Shown here: in pieces, positions 16,633 through 26,573 of the stretch | How the letters are laid out: each line of letters opens with the position of its first letter | How positions within the stretch are numbered: position 1 is the first letter of the stretch | From: Palsa-147 sp963771905 | Lineage (GTDB): Bacteria; Acidobacteriota; Terriglobia; Acidiferrales; UBA7541 | DNA: 64,000 nt | Direction of reading: 5' to 3' | NCBI GenBank assembly: GCA_963771905.1 | Contig: CAVYVI010000013.1 | Coordinates: forward strand, 1-64,000 | Program-made: the position numbers and the translations under genes | Notes under the pieces: generated by a model | Databases searched by the model: none | The model's input: only the letters and a program-made list of their open reading frames with translations | Told to the model about the DNA's origin: nothing

Positions 16633-19014
16633 CTAGTCACCTACGATCAGAGTGACTGACGTCGTGTGCGTCAGCGAACCGGACGTTCCGGTCATGGTAA
16701 TCGTGTACGAGCCCGGAGGCGTGCCGGTGTTCTCCACTCCGACACTCGATCCGCCACTCGAACCGCCGCCGCAACTGCCGAGCGGCAACAGCAGCAACAA
16801 CGCGAAGAATGAGAGTGCAACCGCAATCCGACGCGGGCGCGCACTCGGCCGCACGAAAACGAAAAGCGCCAAGATGAATGCTTCGAAGCATACGATCGCT
16901 ACCGCCAATGGCACGTAAGGATTTCGACGCGCACCCGGAGCCGGGGGCGCGATCGAGTTCGCGATCGTGGAAATTGTCAGTGTTGCGGGCGTTGCCGGCG
17001 TCGCCGAAGCCGCGCTGCAATTTGCCTTCGCGGGCAGCCCCGAGGTGCAGGTGAGCGTGACGGACGAGGAAAAAGAGCCGATTGCGATGACCGGGATTGT
17101 GTACACCACCGAGCCGCCCGCCGTAACGCTCGCATCGGCCGGCGAGCTCGTAATCGTCCCGAACTTAAAATCCGGCGCGGGCGGACTCACGGTGAAGTTC
17201 ACGGAGTTGGAGGTCAGGCCACTCTGCGTGATGGTTACGGGAAATGTTCCGGCTATCGCGATGAGAGTTGCCGGAATCGTAGCCGCGAGCGAAGTTGGTT
17301 GGCCGGTCGTGTCGGTGGTGACCGCCGTGCCATTGAAATTCACCACGGAATCCGCGAGAAAGTTCGTCCCGGTCACCGTCAATGTAAATTGGGACGAGTC
17401 TGCAGCCACCGAAGTCGGGCTCAATGCTGTGATCGTAGGCGCCGAGGCCACGTTGACGGTGAAGTTGACGCTATTCGACGTCTGACCGTTCTGCGTGACG
17501 GTTACGGGGAATGTTCCCGCCATCGCGACGAGAGTCGCCGGAATCGTAGCCGCGAGTGAAGTCGGCTCGCCGGTCGTGTCCGTGGTGACCGCCATGCCAT
17601 TGAAATTCACGACGGAATCGGCGAGGAAATTCGTGCCGGTCACCGTGAGAGTGAATTGCGCGGAGCCCTCAGTGATTGATGTTGGATCCAACGACGTGAT
17701 CGATGGGCTCCGCAGCCGGAGAATATAGGGGGGAATATTCCAGTCGTTGACGACGACGAAGACGTCGAGTGCGGGAAAATACCGGAAACGTCCGAAGGTC
17801 CCGTTGCTGGTGTTGGCACCTCCCTCGTTCTGGGCCGAATTTGGCGGGCCGTTCGCGAAGGTCAGCTTCTGGCAAGTGAAGCGCTGGTTCGTCGTATCCG
17901 GAGTCATGATGTAAACGCTGTTTCCCTGATTTGGCCAACCTACGAAATCGTTCGCTACGCTGTCAAATGTGACGCCTGGATTCGTGGCAAGAATCGGGTT
18001 CACTCCGCCGCTGAGGAACTCAGCGCAGTTGGCATCAGCCATCGTTGCCGCAGTCCAATCCTGTTGGGTCGTCGAAGTGGGATCGCTGATGTCGGCGACA
18101 AATACACCGTTGCCCGCGCTGCAGGTTCCCCCTCCGCATCCTCCCATGACGACGAAAAGTTTGCGGTAGGGATCCACGCCACCGCTCAGATAAATGCTCG
18201 TTATAAAACCCTGAGTCGGCGTAATGAGCGCGTGGGTGTTGGTCGTGTAGTCGTAAGTGTAGAGGGCGGCGCCGTCGCTCAAGAAGACCAAGCCGGAGTT
18301 CGGATCGTAATCGGCGATCATGCCGTACAAATCGCCCCCGTCACTGCCCGGAAAAGGGCCTGAAATTGTCGGGTCTTCGTGGAACCACATGCTGGAATCG
18401 GAGAGATTATCCAGCGAGATAGTCCAGGTGTCTGTACTTCCGTAGCCGTTCAGGCAGGCCAGCGCGCCGCCGGTAATGTACATGAGATCCAAATTGGCGA
18501 CGAACGCCATTCCTTCATAGCTTTCGCGGGAATTGGGAGCGAAGTTCGGGCTGCCGGGAGGAATGCCATCCACGCAATTGGCATCGTTGGCGTAGTTGGT
18601 TGGTACGGTAGGATCCTTAAGCCGAAGTAAGGTGATGGGATTGGCGGTCAGGTTAAGAGCGTAAATTTCGTTGCCGTAATAATTGATGTGGCCCCCGCCC
18701 CAAATAATTAGGCGATTCCCCGTCGTATCGGCAATGGCTCCACTCCACGCGCGTATGACGTTCTGGCAGTATTCGGCGAACGGATAAGGATCGCCGCCAT
18801 ATCCGTCCGGAGGGCAGGCGCCACTGCCGGACAGAGATGTCGTTGCCGGAAGCGCGGTCCAACCAAGTGATGGCGGAAGTTGTGCATGGAGAGACTGCGG
18901 AAAAAAGATGCTCAGACTAATCGCGAGTGCGGCGACAAGCCATGGCACGCCCCTTGACGCGGCGCACCGCTTCTCCGAGGTACGGCCTCCGGAATACTTC
19001 GCGATCGCGTGCAT
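16633..19014 (-). CDS. Large secreted protein with IPT/TIG-like repeats
   Basis: A protein of about 793 residues. The ATG at 19014 follows GGGAGCGGG and leads straight into a signal peptide (VAALAISLSIFFPQSLHA); in-frame codons upstream look non-coding. The N-terminal 420 residues carry GGG-HINYYGNEIYAL-type blades suggestive of a Kelch/beta-propeller. Residues about 430-610 are two 89-residue IPT/TIG-like repeats. Near the C-terminus one membrane span is followed by LLLPLGSCGGGSSGG and a final beta domain, an order unusual for a secreted protein. Probably cell-surface; ligand unknown. Confidence 0.6.
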   Translation of the reverse strand: MHAIAKYSGGRTSEKRCAASRGVPWLVAALAISLSIFFPQSLHAQLPPSLGWTALPATTSLSGSGACPPDGYGGDPYPFAEYCQNVIRAWSGAIADTTGNRLIIWGGGHINYYGNEIYALNLTANPITLLRLKDPTVPTNYANDANCVDGIPPGSPNFAPNSRESYEGMAFVANLDLMYITGGALACLNGYGSTDTWTISLDNLSDSSMWFHEDPTISGPFPGSDGGDLYGMIADYDPNSGLVFLSDGAALYTYDYTTNTHALITPTQGFITSIYLSGGVDPYRKLFVVMGGCGGGTCSAGNGVFVADISDPTSTTQQDWTAATMADANCAEFLSGGVNPILATNPGVTFDSVANDFVGWPNQGNSVYIMTPDTTNQRFTCQKLTFANGPPNSAQNEGGANTSNGTFGRFRYFPALDVFVVVNDWNIPPYILRLRSPSITSLDPTSITEGSAQFTLTVTGTNFLADSVVNFNGMAVTTDTTGEPTSLAATIPATLVAMAGTFPVTVTQNGQTSNSVNFTVNVASAPTITALSPTSVAADSSQFTLTVTGTNFLADSVVNFNGTAVTTDTTGQPTSLAATIPATLIAIAGTFPVTITQSGLTSNSVNFTVSPPAPDFKFGTITSSPADASVTAGGSVVYTIPVIAIGSFSSSVTLTCTSGLPAKANCSAASATPATPATLTISTIANSIAPPAPGARRNPYVPLAVAIVCFEAFILALFVFVRPSARPRRIAVALSFFALLLLLPLGSCGGGSSGGSSVGVENTGTPPGSYTITMTGTSGSLTHTTSVTLIVGD
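17190..17727 (-). repeat. Tandem 267-bp coding repeats (IPT/TIG-like domains)
   Basis: Two head-to-tail copies inside the large secreted protein, each 89 codons. They are almost identical over the FTLTVTGTNFLADSVVNFNG and TSLAATIPATL segments. The near identity at DNA level indicates recent duplication or gene conversion. Confidence 0.8.
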
Positions 19015-19327
19015 CACACCCGCTCCCGACAGAACGCGTTTCGAGTTCTGACCCGGCGTTGGGTCTCTAAGTCCCCGGGGCGGGAGGCTCACTGAACTCC
19101 GCGGCGTCATTTTATCGACGATCGGTCACGCCGGGACCTTACCACGGGTTCAGCCAAACAGAGCTTAACGCAACACAAGCCCTAGCGCACGATGAATTCA
19201 TGGCGAACGGGGTCGATCGGAGAAGCGTTCACGAGCGGTCGGTAGAGCGCGAAGGAATTTGACAGCGTCTCGAATCGCGGCATACCCTGAGCCGACGCGC
19301 GAAGAGTGGAGTGTCGTGCGGGACCTG

Positions 19328-20251
19328 ATGACGCGCACCAAACATCGCGACGCGGCAACGCCACACCGAATCCTGGTGGGACCCGCGGGCTGGTCCTACG
19401 CCGACTGGAAAGGAATTGTGTATCCGTCGCGCCGCGCGAAGGGTTTTCACGAAGCCGAATTTCTGTCGCACTTTTTCGACACGATCGAGATCAACACATC
19501 TTTCTATCAGCCGCCGCGTCCCGATCTGTGCCGTCAATGGATTGAGCAAGTTTCCGGCAATCCACAATTTCTTTTCACCGCCAAGCTCTGGCAGAAATTC
19601 ACGCATGAGAGCGGCGCGAACAACTCCGACGTCGCGGCGGTGCGCTCAGGGTTCGATGTTCTGGCGAGCGCAAATCGCCTTGGCGCCGTGCTGATGCAAT
19701 TCCCTTTTTCGTTTCACAATGCGCGTGAAAATCTGAGCAGGCTCGAATCGATCGTCAGCGAATTCGGCGCCTACTCGCTGGTCGCGGAAGTCCGCCATGC
19801 TAGCTGGATGAACGAAGCGTTCTTCGAATGGCTGCACGAACACGGCGTGGGATTCTGCAATATCGATCAACCCATTATTGGAAAATCCGTCAAGCCAAGC
19901 GGACGCGCCACCGGCCGCGTCGGCTACGTTCGTTTACATGGCCGCCGGTACGACACGTGGTTCAGCGACGACCCCGAGACGCCATCCTCGGAGCGCTACA
20001 ACTATTTGTACTCGGAAGAGGAACTCGAGCCGTGGGCCGAGCGGATCGAGAAGACTTCTGAGGCCGCCAAGACAACGTTCGTGATCACCAACAATCATTT
20101 CGAAGGCAAAGGCATCGTGAACGCACTCGAACTCGTTCATCTTCTCTCGGGCGCCAAGGTAGATGTTCCGGAGCCGCTTCGGCATCACTATCCGCGGCTC
20201 GAAAAAATCGCGAGCGAACCATCGACGGAGCCGACGCTTTTCCCGGTGTGA
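19328..20251 (+). CDS. DUF72 family protein
   Basis: About 307 residues from the ATG at 19328 (an in-frame TTG lies further upstream). The sequence begins the family core with GPAGWSYADWKG and has the TIEINTSFYQPP and YSLVAEVRHASW blocks, then FCNIDQP, GYVRLHGR and TFVITNNHFEGKG in order. DUF72 proteins form TIM barrels of unknown biochemical role; conserved acidic and aromatic residues suggest an enzyme. No operon partner is visible. Confidence 0.85.
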   Translation: MTRTKHRDAATPHRILVGPAGWSYADWKGIVYPSRRAKGFHEAEFLSHFFDTIEINTSFYQPPRPDLCRQWIEQVSGNPQFLFTAKLWQKFTHESGANNSDVAAVRSGFDVLASANRLGAVLMQFPFSFHNARENLSRLESIVSEFGAYSLVAEVRHASWMNEAFFEWLHEHGVGFCNIDQPIIGKSVKPSGRATGRVGYVRLHGRRYDTWFSDDPETPSSERYNYLYSEEELEPWAERIEKTSEAAKTTFVITNNHFEGKGIVNALELVHLLSGAKVDVPEPLRHHYPRLEKIASEPSTEPTLFPV

Positions 20252-20399
20252 GAACCGGAAGTGCTGGTTTCAGGAATGAGACGCCGCGGAATGTCGAGCG
20301 GCCGCACGGAATTTCCACAGAAAAGACGCGGGCTCGCCGCTACGGACGCAGAACTCAAGCAGAGCTCTCAGCTCATTCAGAGGGTCGGGCCGTGCGGAC

Positions 20400-20870
20400 T
20401 TATTTCTTGAAGAGGTCTTCGAAGGCGCGGCGCGCGTCGTTCGGATTCGAAGGCGAGGTTGTCATCGGCTGTTTGGGCGCCGTGGCCGCCGCATAGGCTA
20501 CCGGCGAGGTATCCTTTTCAATCGTCATCCGGAATTCGAAGAACGTGCATTCGTTGCGCGCGTCTTTTTTCGCGATGCGTTCGGGAATCGGCTGCGTGCA
20601 TTCGAACTGCGCTCCGGTGTCGAAATGCCGGCACTGCTTGCAGCAGTGCAATTCGGTATGGCACTTCGGACACTGGCCGTTCGGATCGAATCCCGGCATC
20701 AGGACAGCGCCGCAATTCGCGCAACGCGCGCGCGTGACGCTACCGACCATCCGCGGCGTGCGCGGGCCGAGCTGATCCTGACGGGGTCGCGGCTCGGCCG
20801 GCCGCTGGTCTTTCTTTTTTTCTTCCCGGCCGCGCTCGTGGTACCCCTTTTGCTTATACTTCCGCTCCAT
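20400..20870 (-). CDS. Zinc-ribbon protein
   Basis: A 156-residue protein with a highly charged N-terminus (about 40 residues rich in Lys, Arg and Glu). It then has a paired-Cys region: CANCG (48-52), CPKC, CCKQCRHFD, and further single cysteines. These can form at least two zinc ribbons. The C-terminal part is low complexity. No catalytic motif is seen; nucleic-acid or protein binding is likely. It is divergent from the DUF72 gene and lies after the hopanoid operon. Confidence 0.6.
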   Translation of the reverse strand: MERKYKQKGYHERGREEKKKDQRPAEPRPRQDQLGPRTPRMVGSVTRARCANCGAVLMPGFDPNGQCPKCHTELHCCKQCRHFDTGAQFECTQPIPERIAKKDARNECTFFEFRMTIEKDTSPVAYAAATAPKQPMTTSPSNPNDARRAFEDLFKK

Positions 20871-21012
20871 GAAAACCTCCGGGGGGATGCCCCATCATAC
20901 TCTGAATACCTCAGCACAAGCTCCGAATTCGCCTATGTGTTCTTCTGTGTGACCCGGAGAAACGCGTGTCGCTAACAGCGCCGACGCGTTTCAGTCGAGA
21001 GATTTCGGGCCG

Positions 21013-22509
21013 TCAACTGCGCCGCTTTGCGTTTCTGCCTCTGGCACCTGGATTTCCGTTGCGCGCCCAGCGAGCGCACAAACCCTGGGCCGGCAAGTCC
21101 GGTTGCAGAAAGCTGACCGGAGTACCCGCGGCCGCGAGTACCGCTTCCGCCGCCAAATATCCACTGCGCACTGCGCCTTCCATCGTCGCGGGCCAGCCAG
21201 TGCGCGTCCAATCGCCTGCAAGAAAAAGATTATCGATCGTGCAGCACGGCCCGGGCCGCCAGCGGTCCGAGCCCGGTTCCGGTGAAAAGGTGGCTGCCAC
21301 CTCTTTGATTACCGTGGCCTTTACCAACTGCGCGTCACGCGTGGCCGGCAGAACATCGCGCAATTCGCGCACGCACAAATCGATGATGTCTTGCCGCGAG
21401 CGAGAGACCAGGTCGTATGACGCGCTGATCACAAGCTGCAGATATTGCTGCTGCGATTCGCGGGCCGGCTCGCCGGCGCGCCCTGTCCCGCTTGACGCGG
21501 CATCGTTCGTCGCGGAAGCAGTCAATCGCGCCTTATTGAAAATCCACTGCACCGTGTGGTCAAGGAGCGTGAGAAACGGCTCTTCCATCACCTGCCGGTC
21601 AAACCAGAGATGGATTCCCGTGATCGGCGCGTCTCGCAAATGCTGAAGTCCCATCAGACTTGGGTCCGACGCGACGAGGGACAATCCGACCACGCTGGCG
21701 ACGGCCGTTTGCGGAACGGCGATCACAAACGCATCGCCCGTTTCTTCCACGTCGTCGTCGAAAACAACGGAACGCGCGCGATTGTTCTCGTAGCGCATCT
21801 CCCGGACCGTTGCGCGGCAGCGAACCTCCCCGCCGCGCCGCTCGATCGCTCCGCGGCAGCCTTCATATAGCTCCGAGAGCGGCACCGTGGGAATTCCGAC
21901 GCGAAACCCTTCGCGATTCGACAGAAAGGCCTTCCAGAAAACGTCAATGCCATAGCGCGCGTCGGTCCGCGCCAATTCTTCATCGAGCGCGCTGACGAGC
22001 ACCACGCGCCAGAACCGCTCGATGGCTGCGGGCGTCTGGCCCGTGCGATGCAGCCAATCGAGCATCGAAGTCCCGTCAGCTTCCGGCACGTGGCCGCCAG
22101 CTTGCGCAATCCGGAGCATGGCGCGGCCGATCGAGATTCTGTCCGTCCACGAAAGGGCCGAAAATCGCAAAAATGAAAACGCCATGTGAAACGGCGGCGC
22201 GAGCGCCGAAGGCGCGATTCGAAACCGGCGCCCGTGCGCGTCGGCGAAAAAGAGCTCGTTGTAAAAGCGGATCTGCCCATCCGATCCGACGCGGCGGTAA
22301 AAGTCCGCGAGATTGGTGCAACAGCCGAGCGTGACGTGCTGGCAATTGTCGACGTGGCTTCCATCGGGAAGCAGGTACGACGTCGCGCGCCCGCCCAAAT
22401 AGGGCCGCTTCTCGAAGAGCCGGACGCGCAGTCCGGCATCAGCCAGCGCGACGGCCGCGGACAGTCCCGCCAGTCCGCCGCCGATCACGTTCACGCATTC
22501 GAAGGACAT
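21013..22509 (-). CDS. hpnE: HpnE, FAD-dependent hydroxysqualene oxidoreductase
   Basis: A 498-residue enzyme; the ATG at 22509 begins the family core, while the longer open frame upstream is the hpnD gene read out of frame. Residues 5-30 hold the dinucleotide site VIGGGLAGLSAAVALADAG and FEKRPYLGGRA; the C-terminal FAD motif is LFLAGDWTRTGWPATMEGA. HpnE reduces hydroxysqualene to squalene, completing the HpnC/HpnD/HpnE route from farnesyl diphosphate. Its start lies 71 bases inside hpnD, and it is the last gene of the hopanoid operon. Confidence 0.92.
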   Translation of the reverse strand: MSFECVNVIGGGLAGLSAAVALADAGLRVRLFEKRPYLGGRATSYLLPDGSHVDNCQHVTLGCCTNLADFYRRVGSDGQIRFYNELFFADAHGRRFRIAPSALAPPFHMAFSFLRFSALSWTDRISIGRAMLRIAQAGGHVPEADGTSMLDWLHRTGQTPAAIERFWRVVLVSALDEELARTDARYGIDVFWKAFLSNREGFRVGIPTVPLSELYEGCRGAIERRGGEVRCRATVREMRYENNRARSVVFDDDVEETGDAFVIAVPQTAVASVVGLSLVASDPSLMGLQHLRDAPITGIHLWFDRQVMEEPFLTLLDHTVQWIFNKARLTASATNDAASSGTGRAGEPARESQQQYLQLVISASYDLVSRSRQDIIDLCVRELRDVLPATRDAQLVKATVIKEVAATFSPEPGSDRWRPGPCCTIDNLFLAGDWTRTGWPATMEGAVRSGYLAAEAVLAAAGTPVSFLQPDLPAQGLCARWARNGNPGARGRNAKRRS

Positions 22510-23383
22510 AATTGAGGTCTTGGAATCCGAGCCGGGCGCGCGCCAGAATCCAGATTTTCTCCGCTGCCGACAGCCGCGCGGGCGGCTGGGCAAGGACGTC
22601 GCAACCGCGTTCGTCGATCCTCGCGAGGATACCCGCGTAAATTCGCGCGAGCGCCCAGAGCGCGGCGCGGCTATCTTCGTCGACCAGATTGAGCAGCCGC
22701 CAGCCGTCGGAATAGAACTGCCACGCGCGGTCGGCTTCAAACTGCGCGAGTTTGAGGAATCGCGGGCTTGAGCTCGGCCGGCGAAATTCTTCGGCGGAGT
22801 TGCAGCCAAAGCGATCCAGATCTTCCTGCGGCAGATAGACGCGGCCCATCTCATAATCTTTCGGGACGTCGCGCAGGATGTTGGTGAGTTGAAATGCGAT
22901 TCCCAGCCTTTCCGCCAGCTCGAGCGCGCGCGGATCGGAGAAGCCGAAAACGTGCACGCAGCAGAGCCCGACGGTTCCCGCGACGCGGTAGCAATATTCC
23001 CGCAGGCGATCGAACGTTTCGTACTCGGTGACGGTGAGATCCATCTCCGCGCCGGAAATCAGATCGTGGAGATAGCGCGTGGGAATCTGATAACGATCCA
23101 TCGTATCGCGAAAGGCGGGCCAGATGGGCAAATCGCCGGCTTCGCCCGCAAGCGCGCGATCCATTTCCGCGCGGCGTTCCGCAAGTCCCCTTTGCTTCTC
23201 GGCGATTGCTCCCGGCTCGTCGGCGATATCGTCGACGCCGCGCATGAACGCGTAAAGAGCGCAGAGCGCGTCGCGCTTCTCCGGAGGCAGAATGCGAATC
23301 CCGTAGTAGAAGTTGCGCGCCGCGGCACGCGCAAGATTCCGGCAGTATTCGTAGGAAGCCAGGACGCTGGAGCGGTCAGACAT
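22439..23383 (-). CDS. hpnD: HpnD, presqualene diphosphate synthase
   Basis: A 314-residue squalene/phytoene-synthase-fold protein; the ATG at 23383 overlaps the end of hpnC by eight bases. Both Asp-rich motifs are present: FMRGVDDIADE near residue 50 and LTNILRDVPKDYEMGRVYLP near residue 170, which bind diphosphate-Mg. HpnD condenses two farnesyl diphosphates to presqualene diphosphate. Placement between hpnC and hpnE supports this over a phytoene synthase role. Confidence 0.92.
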   Translation of the reverse strand: MSDRSSVLASYEYCRNLARAAARNFYYGIRILPPEKRDALCALYAFMRGVDDIADEPGAIAEKQRGLAERRAEMDRALAGEAGDLPIWPAFRDTMDRYQIPTRYLHDLISGAEMDLTVTEYETFDRLREYCYRVAGTVGLCCVHVFGFSDPRALELAERLGIAFQLTNILRDVPKDYEMGRVYLPQEDLDRFGCNSAEEFRRPSSSPRFLKLAQFEADRAWQFYSDGWRLLNLVDEDSRAALWALARIYAGILARIDERGCDVLAQPPARLSAAEKIWILARARLGFQDLNYVLRMRERDRRRTGGTVRGRRAG

Positions 23384-24377
23384 GGCGGTCCGCAAGGTCC
23401 GAGCCGCGTTCGCGAGAGGACGCGCCATCCGAAGACGATGCGCCATTCGAGCCGGTCCGCGCGGCGGGGCGCAACCGTGAGAAGCAGCGTCCGGCCAATG
23501 CTCCGGCCAATAAGCGAACTTGCGCGGCGCGGCTGATGGCCGGGCGGCGATGCAGCGTATCGTAACCAACGGCTTCGATGCCGTCGAGAACCGCGAGCCC
23601 ACCCCGCGAGAACAATTCAAGATCCACACGAAACTCCGGAGAAACCATTTCCGCGAGCGGCGCACCTTGAGCGAAGAGCGCTCGCGTGCGCGCCAACAGC
23701 TCTTTCATGACGCTTACGTAACGCTGATCGAAACGGCGCGCGATCGCATCTTCGGCCGCGAGGCCATTCGCACGGAGCAGATCCAGCGGGATGTAAATTC
23801 GATCCTTTCCGAGATCGCGGTCAACGTCCTGCCAGAAATTCGCCAGCTGAAGTGCCGTGCACGTGGCATCGGAGAGCGCTTGGCGTTCGGCGTCGCGATA
23901 ACCGGCGAGATACAGGACAAGCCGCCCGACGGGATTCGCAGAGTAACGGCAGTAGTCGAGCACGCCCTGCCAGTTTTCGTAACGATGCACGGTCTGATCG
24001 TGGCGAAACGCGACGAGCAAATCCCGAAATGGCTCCATCGGAATATCCAACTCGCGCACGGTTCCCACGAGCGCGATGAACACCGGATGGGACGGCGCAC
24101 CCTGAAAGGCGCGCTGCAGCTCTTCGTCCCACGCATCAAGGAGCATCAGCGCCGCCCGTGGATCGGGAATTTCATCGCCGAGATCATCGGCCCACCGGCA
24201 ATAGGCGTAGACGTTGTAGAAATGCTGATGCAAACGCCGCGGCAGGAGCCAGGAAACGACGTTGAAGTTTTCATAGTGGTGCGTCGCGAGCCAGCGTGTA
24301 TAGCGGCGCGCATCTTCGGTCGAGCAGCCTGCCGGAGGCAGGTTGCGTGCGATTTCTAGTTCCGGAGTCGCTTGCAT
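23376..24377 (-). CDS. hpnC: HpnC, hydroxysqualene synthase
   Basis: A 333-residue homologue of squalene synthases with YAYCRWADDLGDE (first Asp-rich motif) and FWQDVDRDLGKDRIYIP (second). HpnC turns presqualene diphosphate into hydroxysqualene. The last 45 residues are Arg/Ser-rich and look non-conserved, probably an extended tail created by readthrough toward hpnD. It follows the MDR gene by 25 bases in the same operon. Confidence 0.92.
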   Translation of the reverse strand: MQATPELEIARNLPPAGCSTEDARRYTRWLATHHYENFNVVSWLLPRRLHQHFYNVYAYCRWADDLGDEIPDPRAALMLLDAWDEELQRAFQGAPSHPVFIALVGTVRELDIPMEPFRDLLVAFRHDQTVHRYENWQGVLDYCRYSANPVGRLVLYLAGYRDAERQALSDATCTALQLANFWQDVDRDLGKDRIYIPLDLLRANGLAAEDAIARRFDQRYVSVMKELLARTRALFAQGAPLAEMVSPEFRVDLELFSRGGLAVLDGIEAVGYDTLHRRPAISRAAQVRLLAGALAGRCFSRLRPAARTGSNGASSSDGASSRERGSDLADRHV

Positions 24378-24402
24378 GGAAGCCCCGGCCTGGCCGGGAC
24401 GA

Positions 24403-25470
24403 TTACGGAATGACCGCGGTCTTCAATTCCCCGTTTCGCTGCTTCATGTGCTCGAAAATCTGCGGGAGTTCCTCAAGCGGAACTTCGCCGGTTATAAAGT
24501 CGCTCGGACGGACTTCGCCTCGGGCGATCGAGTCCAGCGCTTCGCGGATAAATTTCGGCGAGTGGTGGAACGTGGACTTGATCGTAATTTCGGAATAATG
24601 GAGCGCCGACGGATCGAACGTGACTTCCGAGCCGCGCGGGCATCCGCCGAAAAGATTCACCACGCCACCCTTGCGGACCATCTGAACGGCCCACTGCCAA
24701 GTGGCGGTCGAGCCGACCGCTTCGATGACCGCGTCCGCGCCGCGACCTCCTTCGGTGAGTTCGCGCACGTACGCAACGGGATTCGCGACGCGAGTGACGT
24801 CAATCGCCGCGGAAGCGCCGAGGCGTTCGGCCGCATCGGTGTGGCTCCGCCTCTTGCCGAGTGCGATCACGCGCACGTTTCGCGCCGCCAGGACGCGAAT
24901 GAATTTAAGCCCGATCGGGCCGCAACCGATCACCACAGCCGTATCGCCCGGCTGCACGTTCATTTCGTGGACACCACGCAATACACAGGCCAGCGGCTCG
25001 ACCATCGCGGCGTCCTTGAAGGAAACGTGATCGGGAATTTCGAGGAGGTTTTGATCGACGATTCGTCCCGGGATGCGGATATATTCGGCGTACGCGCCAT
25101 TATTGAAAAGAAGATCCTCGCAGAGATTCGGCTGACCCTTGCGACAATAGAGACACACGCCGCACGGAGCCGAGTTCGACGGCACCACGCGCATTCCGGT
25201 GCGAAGCCCGCCGTTCACCGCGCTGCCCTTTGCTTCAATCACACCCGCCAGCTCGTGCCCGAAAATCGAAGGTGGCTGGATCATTCTCGCGTGAAAGCCC
25301 TGCTTCCAAACTTTCAGGTCCGTGCCGCAGGTCAAAGCTACTTCGACCTTCACCAAAACGTCATGCTCGCCGAGTGCCGGTATGTCGACGGTCTCGACCT
25401 TCAGGTCCTCTCGGCCGTAGAGTACCGCCGCGGTCATGTGCCCGTTTCGTTCTTTTCTCGTCGTGCTCAT
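24403..25470 (-). CDS. Zinc-dependent medium-chain dehydrogenase inside the hopanoid operon
   Basis: A 355-residue MDR-superfamily enzyme. It has the catalytic-zinc Cys in LTCGTD, the GHE motif (IFGHELAG), the structural-zinc set CGVCLYCRKGQPNLC, and the NAD(P)-binding turn VIGCGPIGLKF. Residues VALTCGTDLKVWKQG and EPLACVLRG resemble threonine/sorbitol dehydrogenases. It overlaps the other MDR gene by four bases. Its placement in the hopanoid operon, downstream of hpnG, suggests oxidation or reduction of the hopanoid side chain, which is inference. Confidence 0.85.
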   Translation of the reverse strand: MSTTRKERNGHMTAAVLYGREDLKVETVDIPALGEHDVLVKVEVALTCGTDLKVWKQGFHARMIQPPSIFGHELAGVIEAKGSAVNGGLRTGMRVVPSNSAPCGVCLYCRKGQPNLCEDLLFNNGAYAEYIRIPGRIVDQNLLEIPDHVSFKDAAMVEPLACVLRGVHEMNVQPGDTAVVIGCGPIGLKFIRVLAARNVRVIALGKRRSHTDAAERLGASAAIDVTRVANPVAYVRELTEGGRGADAVIEAVGSTATWQWAVQMVRKGGVVNLFGGCPRGSEVTFDPSALHYSEITIKSTFHHSPKFIREALDSIARGEVRPSDFITGEVPLEELPQIFEHMKQRNGELKTAVIP

Positions 25471-26573
25471 AAATCCGTAATCACCACTTTTAAGGTATCA
25501 CCAGCGGGATGCGATGCCAACTCCAGCGCCGCGACGATGTCCTCCAAAGGGAAACGGTCCGAAATCAAGTCCCGCACCGGAAGCCGGCGTTCGAAGACCA
25601 ACGCCGCTGACTCCGCCTGCTCTTCCACAGAGGCGCTGTAACTCCCCAGAATTTCCTTTTCCTCGACGCCCACGGCTGCGGCGGGAAATTCGATGCGCAT
25701 GACCGGATCGTTGTGCGCGAAAAGCAGGACGCGGCCACCGGGCCGGGTCAGATTTAACGCTTCGGTCACAAGGCTTGGGCTCGGCACGGCCACGAGAACC
25801 GCGTCCGCACCGCGCCCGCCTGTTCGGTGGCGGATCTCATGGGCGAGGTTTCCCGCAGCTGGATCAAACGCGTCCGCCGCACCAAATCGCAGGCTCGCCG
25901 CGCGTCGGCCCGCCATGGGGTCGCTGGTGAAGACAGTGGCGCCTTCGTGCCGGGCGAGAAGCATGAGCAGCAAGCCAATCGGCCCCTGCCCGATCACCAC
26001 CACGGATTCGCCCGACGCCACGCGCGCCTTGCGCACCGCCTTCAAGCACGTATTCACGGGCTCGACGAAGGTGGCATCTTCAAAGCCCACGTCCGGCGGC
26101 AGAGCCAGCATTCCGCGTTCGACGATCCACGGCATCGCGCGAACGTACTGCGCGAACCCGCCGCCATTCGGATCGAAGCCCGCGGTGAGGCCAGTCTTCT
26201 TGTACCCGGCGCACTGCGAGAAAAGTTTGCGCGCGCAATAAAAGCAATCGCCGCAGGGGATATGGTGGAAGCTGGTGACGCGGTCGCCCGGCTTGAATCG
26301 CTTGACACCAGGGCCGGTTTTGACCACGGTCCCCGCCAGCTCGTGTCCGAATATCTGCGGGGGAGACACAAAGCCATGCTGAATTTTCTTGATGTCGGTT
26401 CCGCAGATACCGCACGCGGCCACGCGAAACAGAACTTCACCTGCGCCGATTTCAGGGATCGGCACCGTCTCGACGGCGACGCGCCCCTTGCCGCGATACA
26501 CGCCCGCGCGCATTTGGCCCATTGCCACGGGGGCGCGCAAAGACTTTTCGAGTTGTGCCGTTTGAGAGCTCAT
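25467..26573 (-). CDS. Second zinc-dependent medium-chain dehydrogenase in the hopanoid operon
   Basis: A 368-residue MDR enzyme homologous to the next gene but clearly divergent. It has ACGICGTDIKK with the catalytic Cys, IFGHELAGTVV, a structural-zinc segment CGDCFYCARKLFSQC and the cofactor motif VIGQGPIGLLLML. It overlaps hpnG by four bases at its start and the other MDR by four at its end, so the three are translated in step. The two MDRs may act as a heteromeric pair or on successive substrates. Confidence 0.85.
   Translation of the reverse strand: MSSQTAQLEKSLRAPVAMGQMRAGVYRGKGRVAVETVPIPEIGAGEVLFRVAACGICGTDIKKIQHGFVSPPQIFGHELAGTVVKTGPGVKRFKPGDRVTSFHHIPCGDCFYCARKLFSQCAGYKKTGLTAGFDPNGGGFAQYVRAMPWIVERGMLALPPDVGFEDATFVEPVNTCLKAVRKARVASGESVVVIGQGPIGLLLMLLARHEGATVFTSDPMAGRRAASLRFGAADAFDPAAGNLAHEIRHRTGGRGADAVLVAVPSPSLVTEALNLTRPGGRVLLFAHNDPVMRIEFPAAAVGVEEKEILGSYSASVEEQAESAALVFERRLPVRDLISDRFPLEDIVAALELASHPAGDTLKVVITDL

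Noticed and set aside
24343..25641. 432-residue plus-strand frame over the MDR gene
   Set aside because: Antisense shadow; the minus-strand MDR enzyme has all zinc and cofactor motifs.
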